The translations under genes were made by a program, and so were the position numbers. Of a DNA stretch of 34,056 bases, positions 17,244 to 25,510 are shown one piece after another; position 1 is the stretch's first letter; the number at the start of each line of letters is the position of its first letter. The notes under the pieces are model-generated. The model had not been told where the DNA came from. It saw nothing but the letters and a program-made list of their open reading frames with translations, and made no database searches. This stretch comes from Acidimicrobiales bacterium (lineage in GTDB: Bacteria > Actinomycetota > Acidimicrobiia > Acidimicrobiales > UBA8592): NCBI GenBank assembly GCA_030740795.1, contig JASLWO010000053.1:1-34056 (forward strand), given 5' to 3'.

Positions 17244-17696
17244 GTGGCTACATATACTCCAAAAAAATCTGAAATAGAGCGGTCTTGGCATGTAGTAGAT
17301 GCCGAAGGTTTAATCTTAGGTCGCATGGCTACGGAAGTAGCTCAAATTTTGCGCGGTAAACATAAGGCTACATATGCGCCACACATGGATACAGGAGATC
17401 ACGTCATAGTCGTAAACGCTGACAAGGTAGTCCTAACTAGTGGGAAAGCAGAGAAGAAGATGGTTTACCGGCACACTGGCTTCCCAGGCGGAATAAGATC
17501 AGAATCCTATGCCACGCTACTAGCTAAAAAACCAGCCGAAATCGTTCGTCAATCAATTCGTGGCATGTTGCCAAAGAACCGTCTAGGGAGACAACAATTA
17601 TCTAAACTTCAAGTATATGCAGGACCGTCGCACCCGCACGAAGCTCAAAAACCAATTCCGTTAGAAATTGAACATGCTCGATCGAGAGAAGTCTAA
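17244..17696 (+). CDS. rplM: 50S ribosomal protein L13 (uL13)
   Basis: L13 is an early large-subunit assembly protein. The 150-residue product starts with GTG ([22 protein letters not shown]) and shows [35 protein letters not shown] (in parts), [16 protein letters not shown] and [19 protein letters not shown], all diagnostic. The GTG lies at exactly the expected place; there is no better start. rpsI follows after 7 bases. Confidence 0.97.
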   Translation: MATYTPKKSEIERSWHVVDAEGLILGRMATEVAQILRGKHKATYAPHMDTGDHVIVVNADKVVLTSGKAEKKMVYRHTGFPGGIRSESYATLLAKKPAEIVRQSIRGMLPKNRLGRQQLSKLQVYAGPSHPHEAQKPIPLEIEHARSREV

Positions 17697-17703
17697 GGAA
17701 ATT

Positions 17704-18096
17704 ATGTCTAACCCAATAGTCCAAACAACTGGTCGTCGTAAGAGAGCAGTGGCACGAGTCCGAGTACGAGTCGGGACGGGGGCTATGACTGTGAATGGGA
17801 GAACGCTAGAAGACTTTTTCCCTTCGGATACTCACAGAATGATCATCACTGAACCTTTGCGAATTACCAGTACTGAATCTTCATACGACATAGACGCGTC
17901 CATTGGTGGAGGTGGCTCAACTGGTCAAGCAGGAGCTCTCAGACTTGGCATAGCTCGAGCTTTGATAGATATTGATGGAGATCATCGAGACGCATTGAAA
18001 AAAGCAGGTTTCTTAACCAGAGATTCCCGAAAGAAAGAATCAAAGAAATACGGACTTAAGAAAGCCAGGAAAGCACCACAATTCTCGAAACGTTAA
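17704..18096 (+). CDS. rpsI: 30S ribosomal protein S9 (uS9)
   Basis: S9 has a C-terminal tail that touches the P-site tRNA. The ATG at 17704 ([19 protein letters not shown]) is preceded by TAAGGAA at good distance; an in-frame ATG upstream inside rplM would add a non-conserved leader and is not used. The 130-residue product has the conserved [19 protein letters not shown] segment and the basic tail ending APQFSKR, the S9 signature. Confidence 0.97.
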   Translation: MSNPIVQTTGRRKRAVARVRVRVGTGAMTVNGRTLEDFFPSDTHRMIITEPLRITSTESSYDIDASIGGGGSTGQAGALRLGIARALIDIDGDHRDALKKAGFLTRDSRKKESKKYGLKKARKAPQFSKR

Positions 18097-18134
18097 CTTG
18101 TTCAACCCTGATATATTCTTTAGCGTTGAGTAAG
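18097..18134 (+). terminator. Possible hairpin at end of rplM-rpsI
   Basis: Starting one base after the rpsI stop, CTTGTTCAAC (18097-18106) can pair over ten positions, two of them G-U, with GTTGAGTAAG (18125-18134) around an 18-base loop. There is no T-run after it, so a classical intrinsic terminator is doubtful; it may protect the 3' end or act with Rho. The same region also lies upstream of glmM. Confidence 0.35.
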
Positions 18135-18186
18135 AAATTGAATTTGTGTGAGTCTTTGCCAACCTTTTGTTGAGATACTGGAGCCT

Positions 18187-19518
18187 ATGGGACTGAAATT
18201 TGGAACTGACGGTGTTCGAGGGTTGGCCTTAGAAGAGCTGAAGCCAGACTGGGTAGCCAAATTAGCATCAGCGACTGCGAAGGTCACTGGCGTAAAAACG
18301 TTTGCTATAGGAACCGATGGAAGGGAAACTGGACCGATCTTTGCGAAAGCATTAGCAAGCGGCTTTGTGGAAGAAGGGTCATCATATGAATACTTAGGAA
18401 TAGTCCCTACTCCAACCATTGCCCATGTATCCTCTAGTCAAAAAATTGGGGGGGCAGTTGTTTCAGCTTCACACAATCAATCAGAATACAACGGAATAAA
18501 GTTTTTCCTTCCAGGGGGAAAGAAGTTACCAGATAAGGTACAAGAGGAGATTGAATTTATACTCCAGAATGAAATTTTTTCTCCGGAAATCATTAAGAAT
18601 TTAGAACAGTCGGAAACGCGAGAAAACCTCATCAACTCATGGACCGCCTCGTTAACCAGTAGCATTACTAGTGCAAATTTAGATGGCCTTCTCGTTGTCG
18701 TTGACTGCGCAAATGGGGCTGCGAGTTCCTTTGCCCCACAATTATTTACTGACCTTGGCGCCAATGTCATTTCAATCCACGACAAGCCAAATGGCAAGAA
18801 TATAAATTTAAAGTCTGGGTCTACGGATGTAAGTATCCTCGCTAAGACTGTTAAAGAATCCGGAGCAGATCTAGGAATCGCATTTGATGGAGATGCTGAC
18901 AGGTCCTTAGCCGTTGACAATGATGGGTCATTAATCGATGGTGATTGCCTTATGGCAATTTTCGCGAACGACATGAATGAACGAGGAGTACTACGTGATG
19001 AAACGACAGTAGTATCTGTCATGACGAATTTAGGTTTTCACCTTGCCATGACAGACCTAAAGATCAAAACACACGTGACACCTGTAGGTGATAGGCACAT
19101 TCTCAAAGCACTTGAAGAGAATGATTGGTCTTTAGGGGGTGAACAATCAGGGCATATTATCTTTCCGGATCTAGCATCGACGGGTGATGGAATTCTTACA
19201 GCTCTCCAATTACTCGATATTGTAAAAAGGTCAAAAACAAGCGTTCGATCGCTATCTCAGTCAGCTATGAAGAAATCTCCCCAAACTTTACGAGCGGTGA
19301 AACTACCGAAAGCAGGAATAGAAATAATTGAAAGATTAAAACCTGTCATTGACGAGATTGAAATGTCACTAGGTGAAACGGGGCGTGTATTAGTTCGCCC
19401 ATCGGGGACAGAGCCTATTTTGAGAATAATGGTTGAAGCTCCGACACAAGAGAAAGTAGAAAGTTTAGCTCAGCAATTAGTAGAAATTACTGAAAAGATT
19501 CTTTCAGAGAGCAGCTAA
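18187..19518 (+). CDS. glmM: Phosphoglucosamine mutase
   Basis: GlmM converts glucosamine-6-phosphate to glucosamine-1-phosphate for UDP-GlcNAc synthesis. The ATG at 18187 gives MGLKFGTDGVRG, the canonical start, with CTGGAG just upstream; an earlier in-frame ATG at 18148 has no family counterpart. The 443-residue protein has the catalytic serine loop SASHNQ (phospho-Ser95), the Mg-binding loop DGDADR (Asp234, Asp236, Asp238), the sugar-binding GGEQSGHII and the phosphate-binding RPSGTEPILRIM. The residue after SASHN is Gln instead of the usual Pro. glmS, the preceding pathway step, follows 58 bases later. Confidence 0.96.
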   Translation: MGLKFGTDGVRGLALEELKPDWVAKLASATAKVTGVKTFAIGTDGRETGPIFAKALASGFVEEGSSYEYLGIVPTPTIAHVSSSQKIGGAVVSASHNQSEYNGIKFFLPGGKKLPDKVQEEIEFILQNEIFSPEIIKNLEQSETRENLINSWTASLTSSITSANLDGLLVVVDCANGAASSFAPQLFTDLGANVISIHDKPNGKNINLKSGSTDVSILAKTVKESGADLGIAFDGDADRSLAVDNDGSLIDGDCLMAIFANDMNERGVLRDETTVVSVMTNLGFHLAMTDLKIKTHVTPVGDRHILKALEENDWSLGGEQSGHIIFPDLASTGDGILTALQLLDIVKRSKTSVRSLSQSAMKKSPQTLRAVKLPKAGIEIIERLKPVIDEIEMSLGETGRVLVRPSGTEPILRIMVEAPTQEKVESLAQQLVEITEKILSESS

Positions 19519-19541
19519 ACACCTCTCAAAGAGCCCCTGTA

Positions 19542-19576
19542 GTGATAAGAGCGAGATCAATCTCTACAATAGATGT
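19542..19576 (+). promoter_or_regulatory. Candidate leaderless promoter of glmS
   Basis: GTGATA (19542-19547) and TACAAT (19565-19570) are separated by 17 bases. The -10 ends six bases before the ATG at 19577, so transcription would begin at or next to the A of the start codon. No Shine-Dalgarno sequence is visible before this ATG. Leaderless mRNAs of this type are common in actinobacteria. Confidence 0.5.
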
Positions 19577-22500
19577 ATGTGCGGGATTATCGCTATAAGT
19601 AGAAGGAAAACTAATCGGGTAGCCCCGACGCGGGAATCTATCGAGGGACTCTTAGATCTCGAACAATCCTTTGCTCTTAAGGACTTAACAGATATCAAAG
19701 CATTGATAGAAAAATTCTTAACCCTTAAAAAGGAACTCTCTGGAGTAGCTGGAATAAAATGCCTCCTTCGTGACCCTCCATTTGGACAATACCTCGAAAG
19801 AATCTGCTCAAATCTAGAATCAGAGATAGACCAGTTTGAGTTAACTCTTGTATCAGCAGAATTTGGTAGCGATGAATTAGAAGAAATTAATCGAGATCTC
19901 ATAGAGCTAAAGGATCTTCTCTGGCATTTCATTTACGATCGTGTTCGTGTAGCAATAGCTATTGAGGAACTATCCAATGGGCGTTCTAGCGACGACTCGG
20001 TCGAAGTTCTCACTTCAATACAAGAAGTACTCACGGGGATAGACAGGCTGGAAGTTAGAGGGAGAGATTCAGCAGGGCTTCATATAATGCTCGTGAATCA
20101 TGGTCTTGATTTAACTGACCCCGCAATAAGATTAGAAATTACTCAAAGATCCCAAGATTTAAACTATGGGTCAGGAGCAGTGCGAGAAGCCGGAGAGGCA
20201 CTAAGTTTCGTTTATAAAGTTGCTTCCGAGATAGGTGAATTAGGTGATAACACCCGTGATCTTAGAGAGTCAATAAGGACAGATGGGCTTCTTCAGGCAG
20301 CTTTGCAAGCCCCAAAGATCAGGGCTGTGGTGATAGGCCATTCCCGATGGGCAAGCGTTGGAATCATTTCAGAACCAAATGCTCATCCAATGAATTCGGA
20401 AACTCTCAATTCAGATCAAACCCCATTTGTGGTAGCAGCTGCCAACGGAGATGTAGACAATTTTGCAGATTTGAAAGAATCGGGAAATCTAGAAATTCCA
20501 AAATTGATTACATCTGACTCAAAAGTTATCCCAACAATCATGGCAAATGAACTTTTGGAATTGGGAGAATCAACTACAGAGGTTAGTGAAGCCTTTAGAA
20601 AAACAGTCTCATCCCTTGAGGGGTCTGTTGCGATTGTTGCCAATAGCGCAGTAGCTCCCGAAAAATTAACCTTGGCTCTTCGAGGAAGCGGACAGGGCTT
20701 GTATGTGGGACTAGCAGAAGACGCATTCGTTATAGCTAGCGAACCTTATGGTCTTGTAGAAACCACAAATGAATACCTTCGTATGAATGGAGAATCAATC
20801 GAAAGTCGCAAAAATCTTGTCAGCGGGCCAGGCGAAATAATTACTCTGTCGTTAGATAATGCGGGGAGCCTAGAAGGGGTAGAGCGTATTTCCTATGATG
20901 GGACTCCACTACCAATAGAAGACAAAGAAGTGGTGAAAGCTGAGATAACTACTCGTGATATCGACAGAAGGGATTTTCCTCATTTTCTTCTAAAAGAAAT
21001 TTTTGAAGCTCCCGAATCTTTCCGGAAAACCTTACGAGGGAATCTATTTAAAAAAGGAGAAGACCTACGAGTAGTTTTAACGGAAGAAGAATTCCCTAGT
21101 TCTTTAACAAAAAAATTAGACCGATCTGAAATTAATAAAATTTATGTCATCGGGCAAGGAACAGCTGCTGTGGCAGGGCAAGCATTGTCAAGGTACTTAA
21201 ATGAAGAGACGAGAATTCCTACCGAAGATTTACCGGCAACAGAACTTTCTGGATTCCGACTAAGTGTAGATATGTCAAATGTTCTCGTTATCGCAATAAG
21301 TCAATCTGGAACCACTACAGACACAAATAGAACTGTAGACCTGGCTCGAACTAGGGGAGCATGCGTAATCTCTATCGTAAACAGGCGAAATTCTGAGCTT
21401 GCTCAAAAATCTGAAGGAGTGATTTATACATCTGATGGAAGAGACATAGAAATGAGCGTTGCATCAACAAAAGCCTTTTACTCACAGGTTGCTGCGGGGT
21501 TTCTCCTAGGGATCACGATTTCAGATGCAGCCAATGGCCCTCCCAAAGAACCAATGCAGATAGAAAGAAGAAATAGTCTGCTGAATGCCCTCATAGAACT
21601 TCCCGAAAAAATGGCAGAAGTTCTAGTTGAACAACCGAATATCCAACAAGCTGCTGCTGAACTAGCCCCTTCGCGACGCCATTGGGCGATAGTAGGAAAT
21701 GGTTCTAACATTATCGCTGCAAGAGAAGTGCGAATCAAACTCTCAGAACTGTGCTACAAGTCTATAGCAGCTGACTTTACTGAGGATAAAAAGCACATTG
21801 ACTTATCAGCTGAACCGATGATCTTAATTTGTGCGACTGGACTCCACGACTCAACGGAAGCAGATGTTGCCAAAGAGGTAGCAATTTATAAAGCACACAA
21901 AGGAGCTCCAATAGTAATCAGTGACAACGTTGGAGCTTACCCATCTGCTCACAGAGTAATTTCAGTTCCTAAAACCGATCAGAAATTAGCTTTCGTTCTA
22001 TCAGCAATGGCTGGTCATTTATTTGGATATGAAGCAGCTCTATCAATTGACGCACAAGCGAACCCATTCCGAGAAACACGTTCTGCTATAGAAAAACAAC
22101 TTTCCTTAAACCCAAGAATCTCCGCACAGGAGCTATTGGATGTCCTGAAACCTACTCTGGAAGAAGCTGCAAATAAATTTTTTGATGGGCTTAGATCAGG
22201 GGAATATAACGGGAGTTTGGAAGCTAGTACTGCCACGCGAATAGCTGTTCTCTTCAGGTACGCTCTTGGAACTATCCCCTTAGATTCATATCAAATTGAT
22301 TCTGGGAAAGTGGGAACTCCAGCAACCGTTCTAGAAGACCTTAATGCAGCTTTAACGATCGGTATTGAAGAACTGACTCGACCAATAGATGCAATAAAGC
22401 ATCAAGCTAAAACCGTCACCGTTGGAATCTCTAGGTCAGACGAAGAACTCATCCAACTTAGTTTGATTACTAAAGTTATTGAATCAGGAATGCCCAGAGA

Positions 22501-23008
22501 CCGAATAAGCTATCGGAACCTCCGTAACCTTGCAGCTTTAGATAAAGCTGTAGAAACCACTCTCGGTTTCATCCGTTACGCAATTGAAGGAAACCCAAAG
22601 GGTGAGAATGCCCAATTGCATGTCATAGATAAGGGAGGAATCGCAAGAGATTTAGCGTCACGAACTGAAAGGGATCCCAAACTACGCGGCAGTAAACATC
22701 TTGTTGCCTTGCAGCAAGATGTGATGGTTGCCAAAGGTAGGCATGATGGGAGATTGATTATTTTAATTCCAGAAGTTAAAGACAAACAATCAGTTGGCCT
22801 GACCTTGATGCATATCCAACTACGGGATCAACTTTCAGAACAAGCAGCACGTCATGTCCTTCAGGGGTATCAGAATAGGTACACCAAAATTTTTGATTAT
22901 ATAACAGAAACAGAACCAACCTTCCGGTCAGATATTCTCTCCACTATCCCAGTAGAGAATTTACTGATAATGCCGATAGAGGAACTAGCGAAACTATGGA
23001 GAGCGTAG
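19577..23008 (+). CDS. glmS: Unusually large GlmS-type glucosamine-6-phosphate synthase (GATase II + two SIS domains + extension)
   Basis: GlmS makes glucosamine-6-phosphate from fructose-6-phosphate and glutamine. The N-terminal nucleophile Cys2 (MCGI) is present, as are RGRDSAG (161-167), GHSRWAS (254-260), NGD (290-292) and SDS (313-315) of the glutaminase. SIS1 starts near 520 with SQSG (575-578) and ASTKAF (629-634). SIS2 has HWAIVGNG (from 702), Glu724 and His740, whose spacing of 16 equals that of E. coli Glu488 and His504. The core seems to end near 840 (YEAAL...NPFR, 818-832). At 1143 residues it is almost twice the usual 610: about 135 helical residues are inserted between Cys2 and RGRDSAG, about 48 before GHSRWAS, and about 300 unrecognised residues follow the core. 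Whether Lys945 (AKTVTV) replaces the usual C-tail lysine is unclear. It may be a GlmS with a regulatory addition or a divergent sugar isomerase. Confidence 0.85.
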   Translation: MCGIIAISRRKTNRVAPTRESIEGLLDLEQSFALKDLTDIKALIEKFLTLKKELSGVAGIKCLLRDPPFGQYLERICSNLESEIDQFELTLVSAEFGSDELEEINRDLIELKDLLWHFIYDRVRVAIAIEELSNGRSSDDSVEVLTSIQEVLTGIDRLEVRGRDSAGLHIMLVNHGLDLTDPAIRLEITQRSQDLNYGSGAVREAGEALSFVYKVASEIGELGDNTRDLRESIRTDGLLQAALQAPKIRAVVIGHSRWASVGIISEPNAHPMNSETLNSDQTPFVVAAANGDVDNFADLKESGNLEIPKLITSDSKVIPTIMANELLELGESTTEVSEAFRKTVSSLEGSVAIVANSAVAPEKLTLALRGSGQGLYVGLAEDAFVIASEPYGLVETTNEYLRMNGESIESRKNLVSGPGEIITLSLDNAGSLEGVERISYDGTPLPIEDKEVVKAEITTRDIDRRDFPHFLLKEIFEAPESFRKTLRGNLFKKGEDLRVVLTEEEFPSSLTKKLDRSEINKIYVIGQGTAAVAGQALSRYLNEETRIPTEDLPATELSGFRLSVDMSNVLVIAISQSGTTTDTNRTVDLARTRGACVISIVNRRNSELAQKSEGVIYTSDGRDIEMSVASTKAFYSQVAAGFLLGITISDAANGPPKEPMQIERRNSLLNALIELPEKMAEVLVEQPNIQQAAAELAPSRRHWAIVGNGSNIIAAREVRIKLSELCYKSIAADFTEDKKHIDLSAEPMILICATGLHDSTEADVAKEVAIYKAHKGAPIVISDNVGAYPSAHRVISVPKTDQKLAFVLSAMAGHLFGYEAALSIDAQANPFRETRSAIEKQLSLNPRISAQELLDVLKPTLEEAANKFFDGLRSGEYNGSLEASTATRIAVLFRYALGTIPLDSYQIDSGKVGTPATVLEDLNAALTIGIEELTRPIDAIKHQAKTVTVGISRSDEELIQLSLITKVIESGMPRDRISYRNLRNLAALDKAVETTLGFIRYAIEGNPKGENAQLHVIDKGGIARDLASRTERDPKLRGSKHLVALQQDVMVAKGRHDGRLIILIPEVKDKQSVGLTLMHIQLRDQLSEQAARHVLQGYQNRYTKIFDYITETEPTFRSDILSTIPVENLLIMPIEELAKLWRA

Positions 23009-23058
23009 ATGCAAAGAAACTCCTCTAGCTCACCCATTTCGACTTAAGAGGTAAGTAG

Positions 23059-24408
23059 ATGATTCCTGTCGTTACACCCGAAGAGATGCATGTGATTGAC
23101 CAATCAGCTCCTGAATCGGTTGATCAATTAATTCAACGCGCAGGGATAGCTACGGCTTGGCGAGCTAGACAGATCATGAAGGGAACTTATGGGAAATGCG
23201 TAATTGCTATCGTGGGGAAAGGCAACAATGGTGCCGATGGACGTGTCGCTGCAGAATACTTAAGTAGCTGGGGAGTTAAGGTTCGGATCATTACTACCGA
23301 ACAAGCTACCTCAACCATTCCCCCATGTGATTTAGTGATAGATGCTGCATATGGCACAGGTCTTAAGAGAGATTATGTATCCCCCCAAAGCTCCTACCCT
23401 GTTCTGGCAGTTGATATCCCTAGTGGGATTTGTGGACTCACTGGAGAAGTTCTAGGCAAACCACTTAAAGCAGATGAAACAATCACATTTCAGGCCATGA
23501 AACCGGGGCATTTATTGGCTCCGGGAATGTCCCATTGCGGAGCTATCTCAATAGCTGACATTGGTTTAGATGTCTCAAAAGCTAAATCGCACGTTATAGA
23601 AGATATTGACATAATGTCTTGGCTTCCCAAGAGAAGCGTAGAACAGCATAAATGGGACTCAGCTTGTTGGGTTATAGGAGGATCGTCTGGGATGAGCGGT
23701 GCGCCTTTTTTAGCTTCTCAAGCTGCACAAAGGTCAGGTTGCGGTTATGTAAGAATGAGTGTGCCTGGAAACCAAGCTGATACTTTCTCCGAGATAGTTG
23801 GTTTCCCAATTTCAAAAACAAAATGGGATAAAGAAATCACACAGGCCGAGGTATCGAGGTTTCATTCAATTGTGTTGGGCCCAGGTCTTGGAAGATCTGA
23901 ATCAGCCATTTCTGCATTGCAGAGATTGATCCCAACTATAAATGCCCAACTGGTTCTCGATGCCGATGCACTTTTCGCAATTGGGAAGAATTTTCCATTA
24001 GCTCGAAGTGAGGACAGAAGAATAATCCTAACGCCACATGATCGCGAGTTTGAGTATCTGACAGGTCACCGACCTAGCAAAGATCGTTTAAAAGACGTTC
24101 AAGAAGCAGCACAACAGATGAACGCGATAGTACTTCTAAAGGGACCGACGACAGTAATTGCACATCCTGATGGGAGATCCTTTGTTGTCAATACCGGCGA
24201 TCAAAGACTTGCGACAGCTGGAACAGGCGATGTGTTAAGCGGAATAATTGGAGGGATACTTGCACAAGGAGTTTCACCATTCAAGGCTGCAGCTATCGGC
24301 GCTTGGATCCATGGGCGAGCAAGCAAACGATGCCCTGCGGTAGGAATGATCGCCTCTGATCTTCTGAAGCCTATATCGGAGGTGTTAAATGAGACCTACA
24401 TGGGCTGA
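23059..24408 (+). CDS. nnr: Bifunctional NAD(P)H-hydrate epimerase / ADP-dependent NAD(P)H-hydrate dehydratase
   Basis: Repairs damaged hydrated NAD(P)H: the N-terminal YjeF domain interconverts the epimers and the C-terminal ribokinase-like domain dehydrates the S form with ADP. The N-terminal half (to about residue 185) has GKGNNGADGRVAA, DLVIDAAYGTGLKR and AVDIPSG. The C-terminal half has VIGGSSGMSGAPFLASQAAQRSG, VLGPGLGRSE, VLDADALFAI, ILTPHDREFEYLTG and the signature NTGDQRLATAGTGDVLSGI. The 449-residue length is slightly below the usual 470-500. The gene overlaps alr by 20 bases. Confidence 0.95.
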   Translation: MIPVVTPEEMHVIDQSAPESVDQLIQRAGIATAWRARQIMKGTYGKCVIAIVGKGNNGADGRVAAEYLSSWGVKVRIITTEQATSTIPPCDLVIDAAYGTGLKRDYVSPQSSYPVLAVDIPSGICGLTGEVLGKPLKADETITFQAMKPGHLLAPGMSHCGAISIADIGLDVSKAKSHVIEDIDIMSWLPKRSVEQHKWDSACWVIGGSSGMSGAPFLASQAAQRSGCGYVRMSVPGNQADTFSEIVGFPISKTKWDKEITQAEVSRFHSIVLGPGLGRSESAISALQRLIPTINAQLVLDADALFAIGKNFPLARSEDRRIILTPHDREFEYLTGHRPSKDRLKDVQEAAQQMNAIVLLKGPTTVIAHPDGRSFVVNTGDQRLATAGTGDVLSGIIGGILAQGVSPFKAAAIGAWIHGRASKRCPAVGMIASDLLKPISEVLNETYMG

Positions 24409-25495
24409 CATTGACTTAAACGCGATTGAACACAATGTTAATGAACTACGAGAACTTGTTTCGCCCGCCCTTTTCTGCGCAGTTGTAAAAGCTGACGCCT
24501 ACGGACATGGTGCCATACCTGTCGCCAGAGCCGCAGTTGAAGCAGGTGCTGACTGGCTGGCCGTAGCTTTAGTTGAAGAAGGGAAAGAATTACGTGAGGC
24601 AGGACTAGAAATCCCTATTCTAGTCCTATCAGAACCTCGACCTTCAGAAATGGTAGAAGTCGTGGATTGCGGATTGGTACCCACAGTCTATAGCGGTGCA
24701 GGAATCTCAGCTGCTTCTGCAGCTGCCTCGGCTACTAACATGGTATTAGATGTGCACCTTAAAGTAGATACAGGGATGAGAAGAGTAGGTGTTGAACCTT
24801 CTTTTGCGGTCGCTTCGGCTCAATCAATCATAGAACGCCCATCGCTTTCACTTGACGGAATTTGGACACACTGCGCAGTTGCTGACGAGCAGAATAACCC
24901 GTTTTCCAACCATCAACTCCAAATCTTCGACAAAGTTTTGACTGAATACGAAGAAGCAGGAATTTCGGTAAGGGTCCGACACGCAGCTAATTCAGCCCTG
25001 TCTGTCAATAATCCAGAAGGGCGCTACGATATGGTCCGTTGTGGTATCGCTACATACGGAATACCACCTTATCGAAATGAATTCCCACCGATACCCCTTA
25101 AGCCTGCAATGAGTTTGCGGTCAGAAGTTTCATTCGTTAAAGATATTGAAAAAGGTCAGAGAGTTTCATACGGCCTCACTTGGAAAGCTTCAGTTGATAC
25201 ACGTATCGCCACTGTCCCTATGGGATACGCTGATGGTCTCAGAAGGAACTCTGGGCATCTAGGAGGACAGGTAATTATCCAGGGGGAGAAATTACCAATA
25301 GTCGGGAATATTACAATGGATCAATTCCTTGTTGATTGTGGTGAATCAAATGTCCAACCGGGCGATGAAGTAGTTCTTATCGGTTCACAAAACGGCAGAA
25401 AAATAACAGCAGAAGATTGGGCTGAGTATCTCGGAACAATCCCATATGAAATTATTTGCGGGATAGAAAGCCGAATCCCTAGAAGATACTTGTAG
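24389..25495 (+). CDS. alr: Alanine racemase
   Basis: PLP enzyme that makes D-alanine for peptidoglycan. The 368-residue protein begins MRPTWADIDLNAIEHN, has the PLP-binding lysine in VVKADAYGHG (Lys34) and the second catalytic base in RVSYGLTW (Tyr261), plus KVDTGMRRVG and the metal/product region PIVGNITMDQFLVD. The length is normal. The start lies 20 bases inside nnr, in a different frame, so the two are probably translationally coupled. It forms part of the conserved nnr-alr-tsa cluster. Confidence 0.96.
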   Translation: MRPTWADIDLNAIEHNVNELRELVSPALFCAVVKADAYGHGAIPVARAAVEAGADWLAVALVEEGKELREAGLEIPILVLSEPRPSEMVEVVDCGLVPTVYSGAGISAASAAASATNMVLDVHLKVDTGMRRVGVEPSFAVASAQSIIERPSLSLDGIWTHCAVADEQNNPFSNHQLQIFDKVLTEYEEAGISVRVRHAANSALSVNNPEGRYDMVRCGIATYGIPPYRNEFPPIPLKPAMSLRSEVSFVKDIEKGQRVSYGLTWKASVDTRIATVPMGYADGLRRNSGHLGGQVIIQGEKLPIVGNITMDQFLVDCGESNVQPGDEVVLIGSQNGRKITAEDWAEYLGTIPYEIICGIESRIPRRYL

Positions 25496-25510
25496 GAGTG
25501 AGGATACAAA

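Noticed and set aside
18477-19022. 181-codon open frame on the minus strand
   Set aside because: Antisense to glmM, whose motifs on the plus strand are unambiguous.
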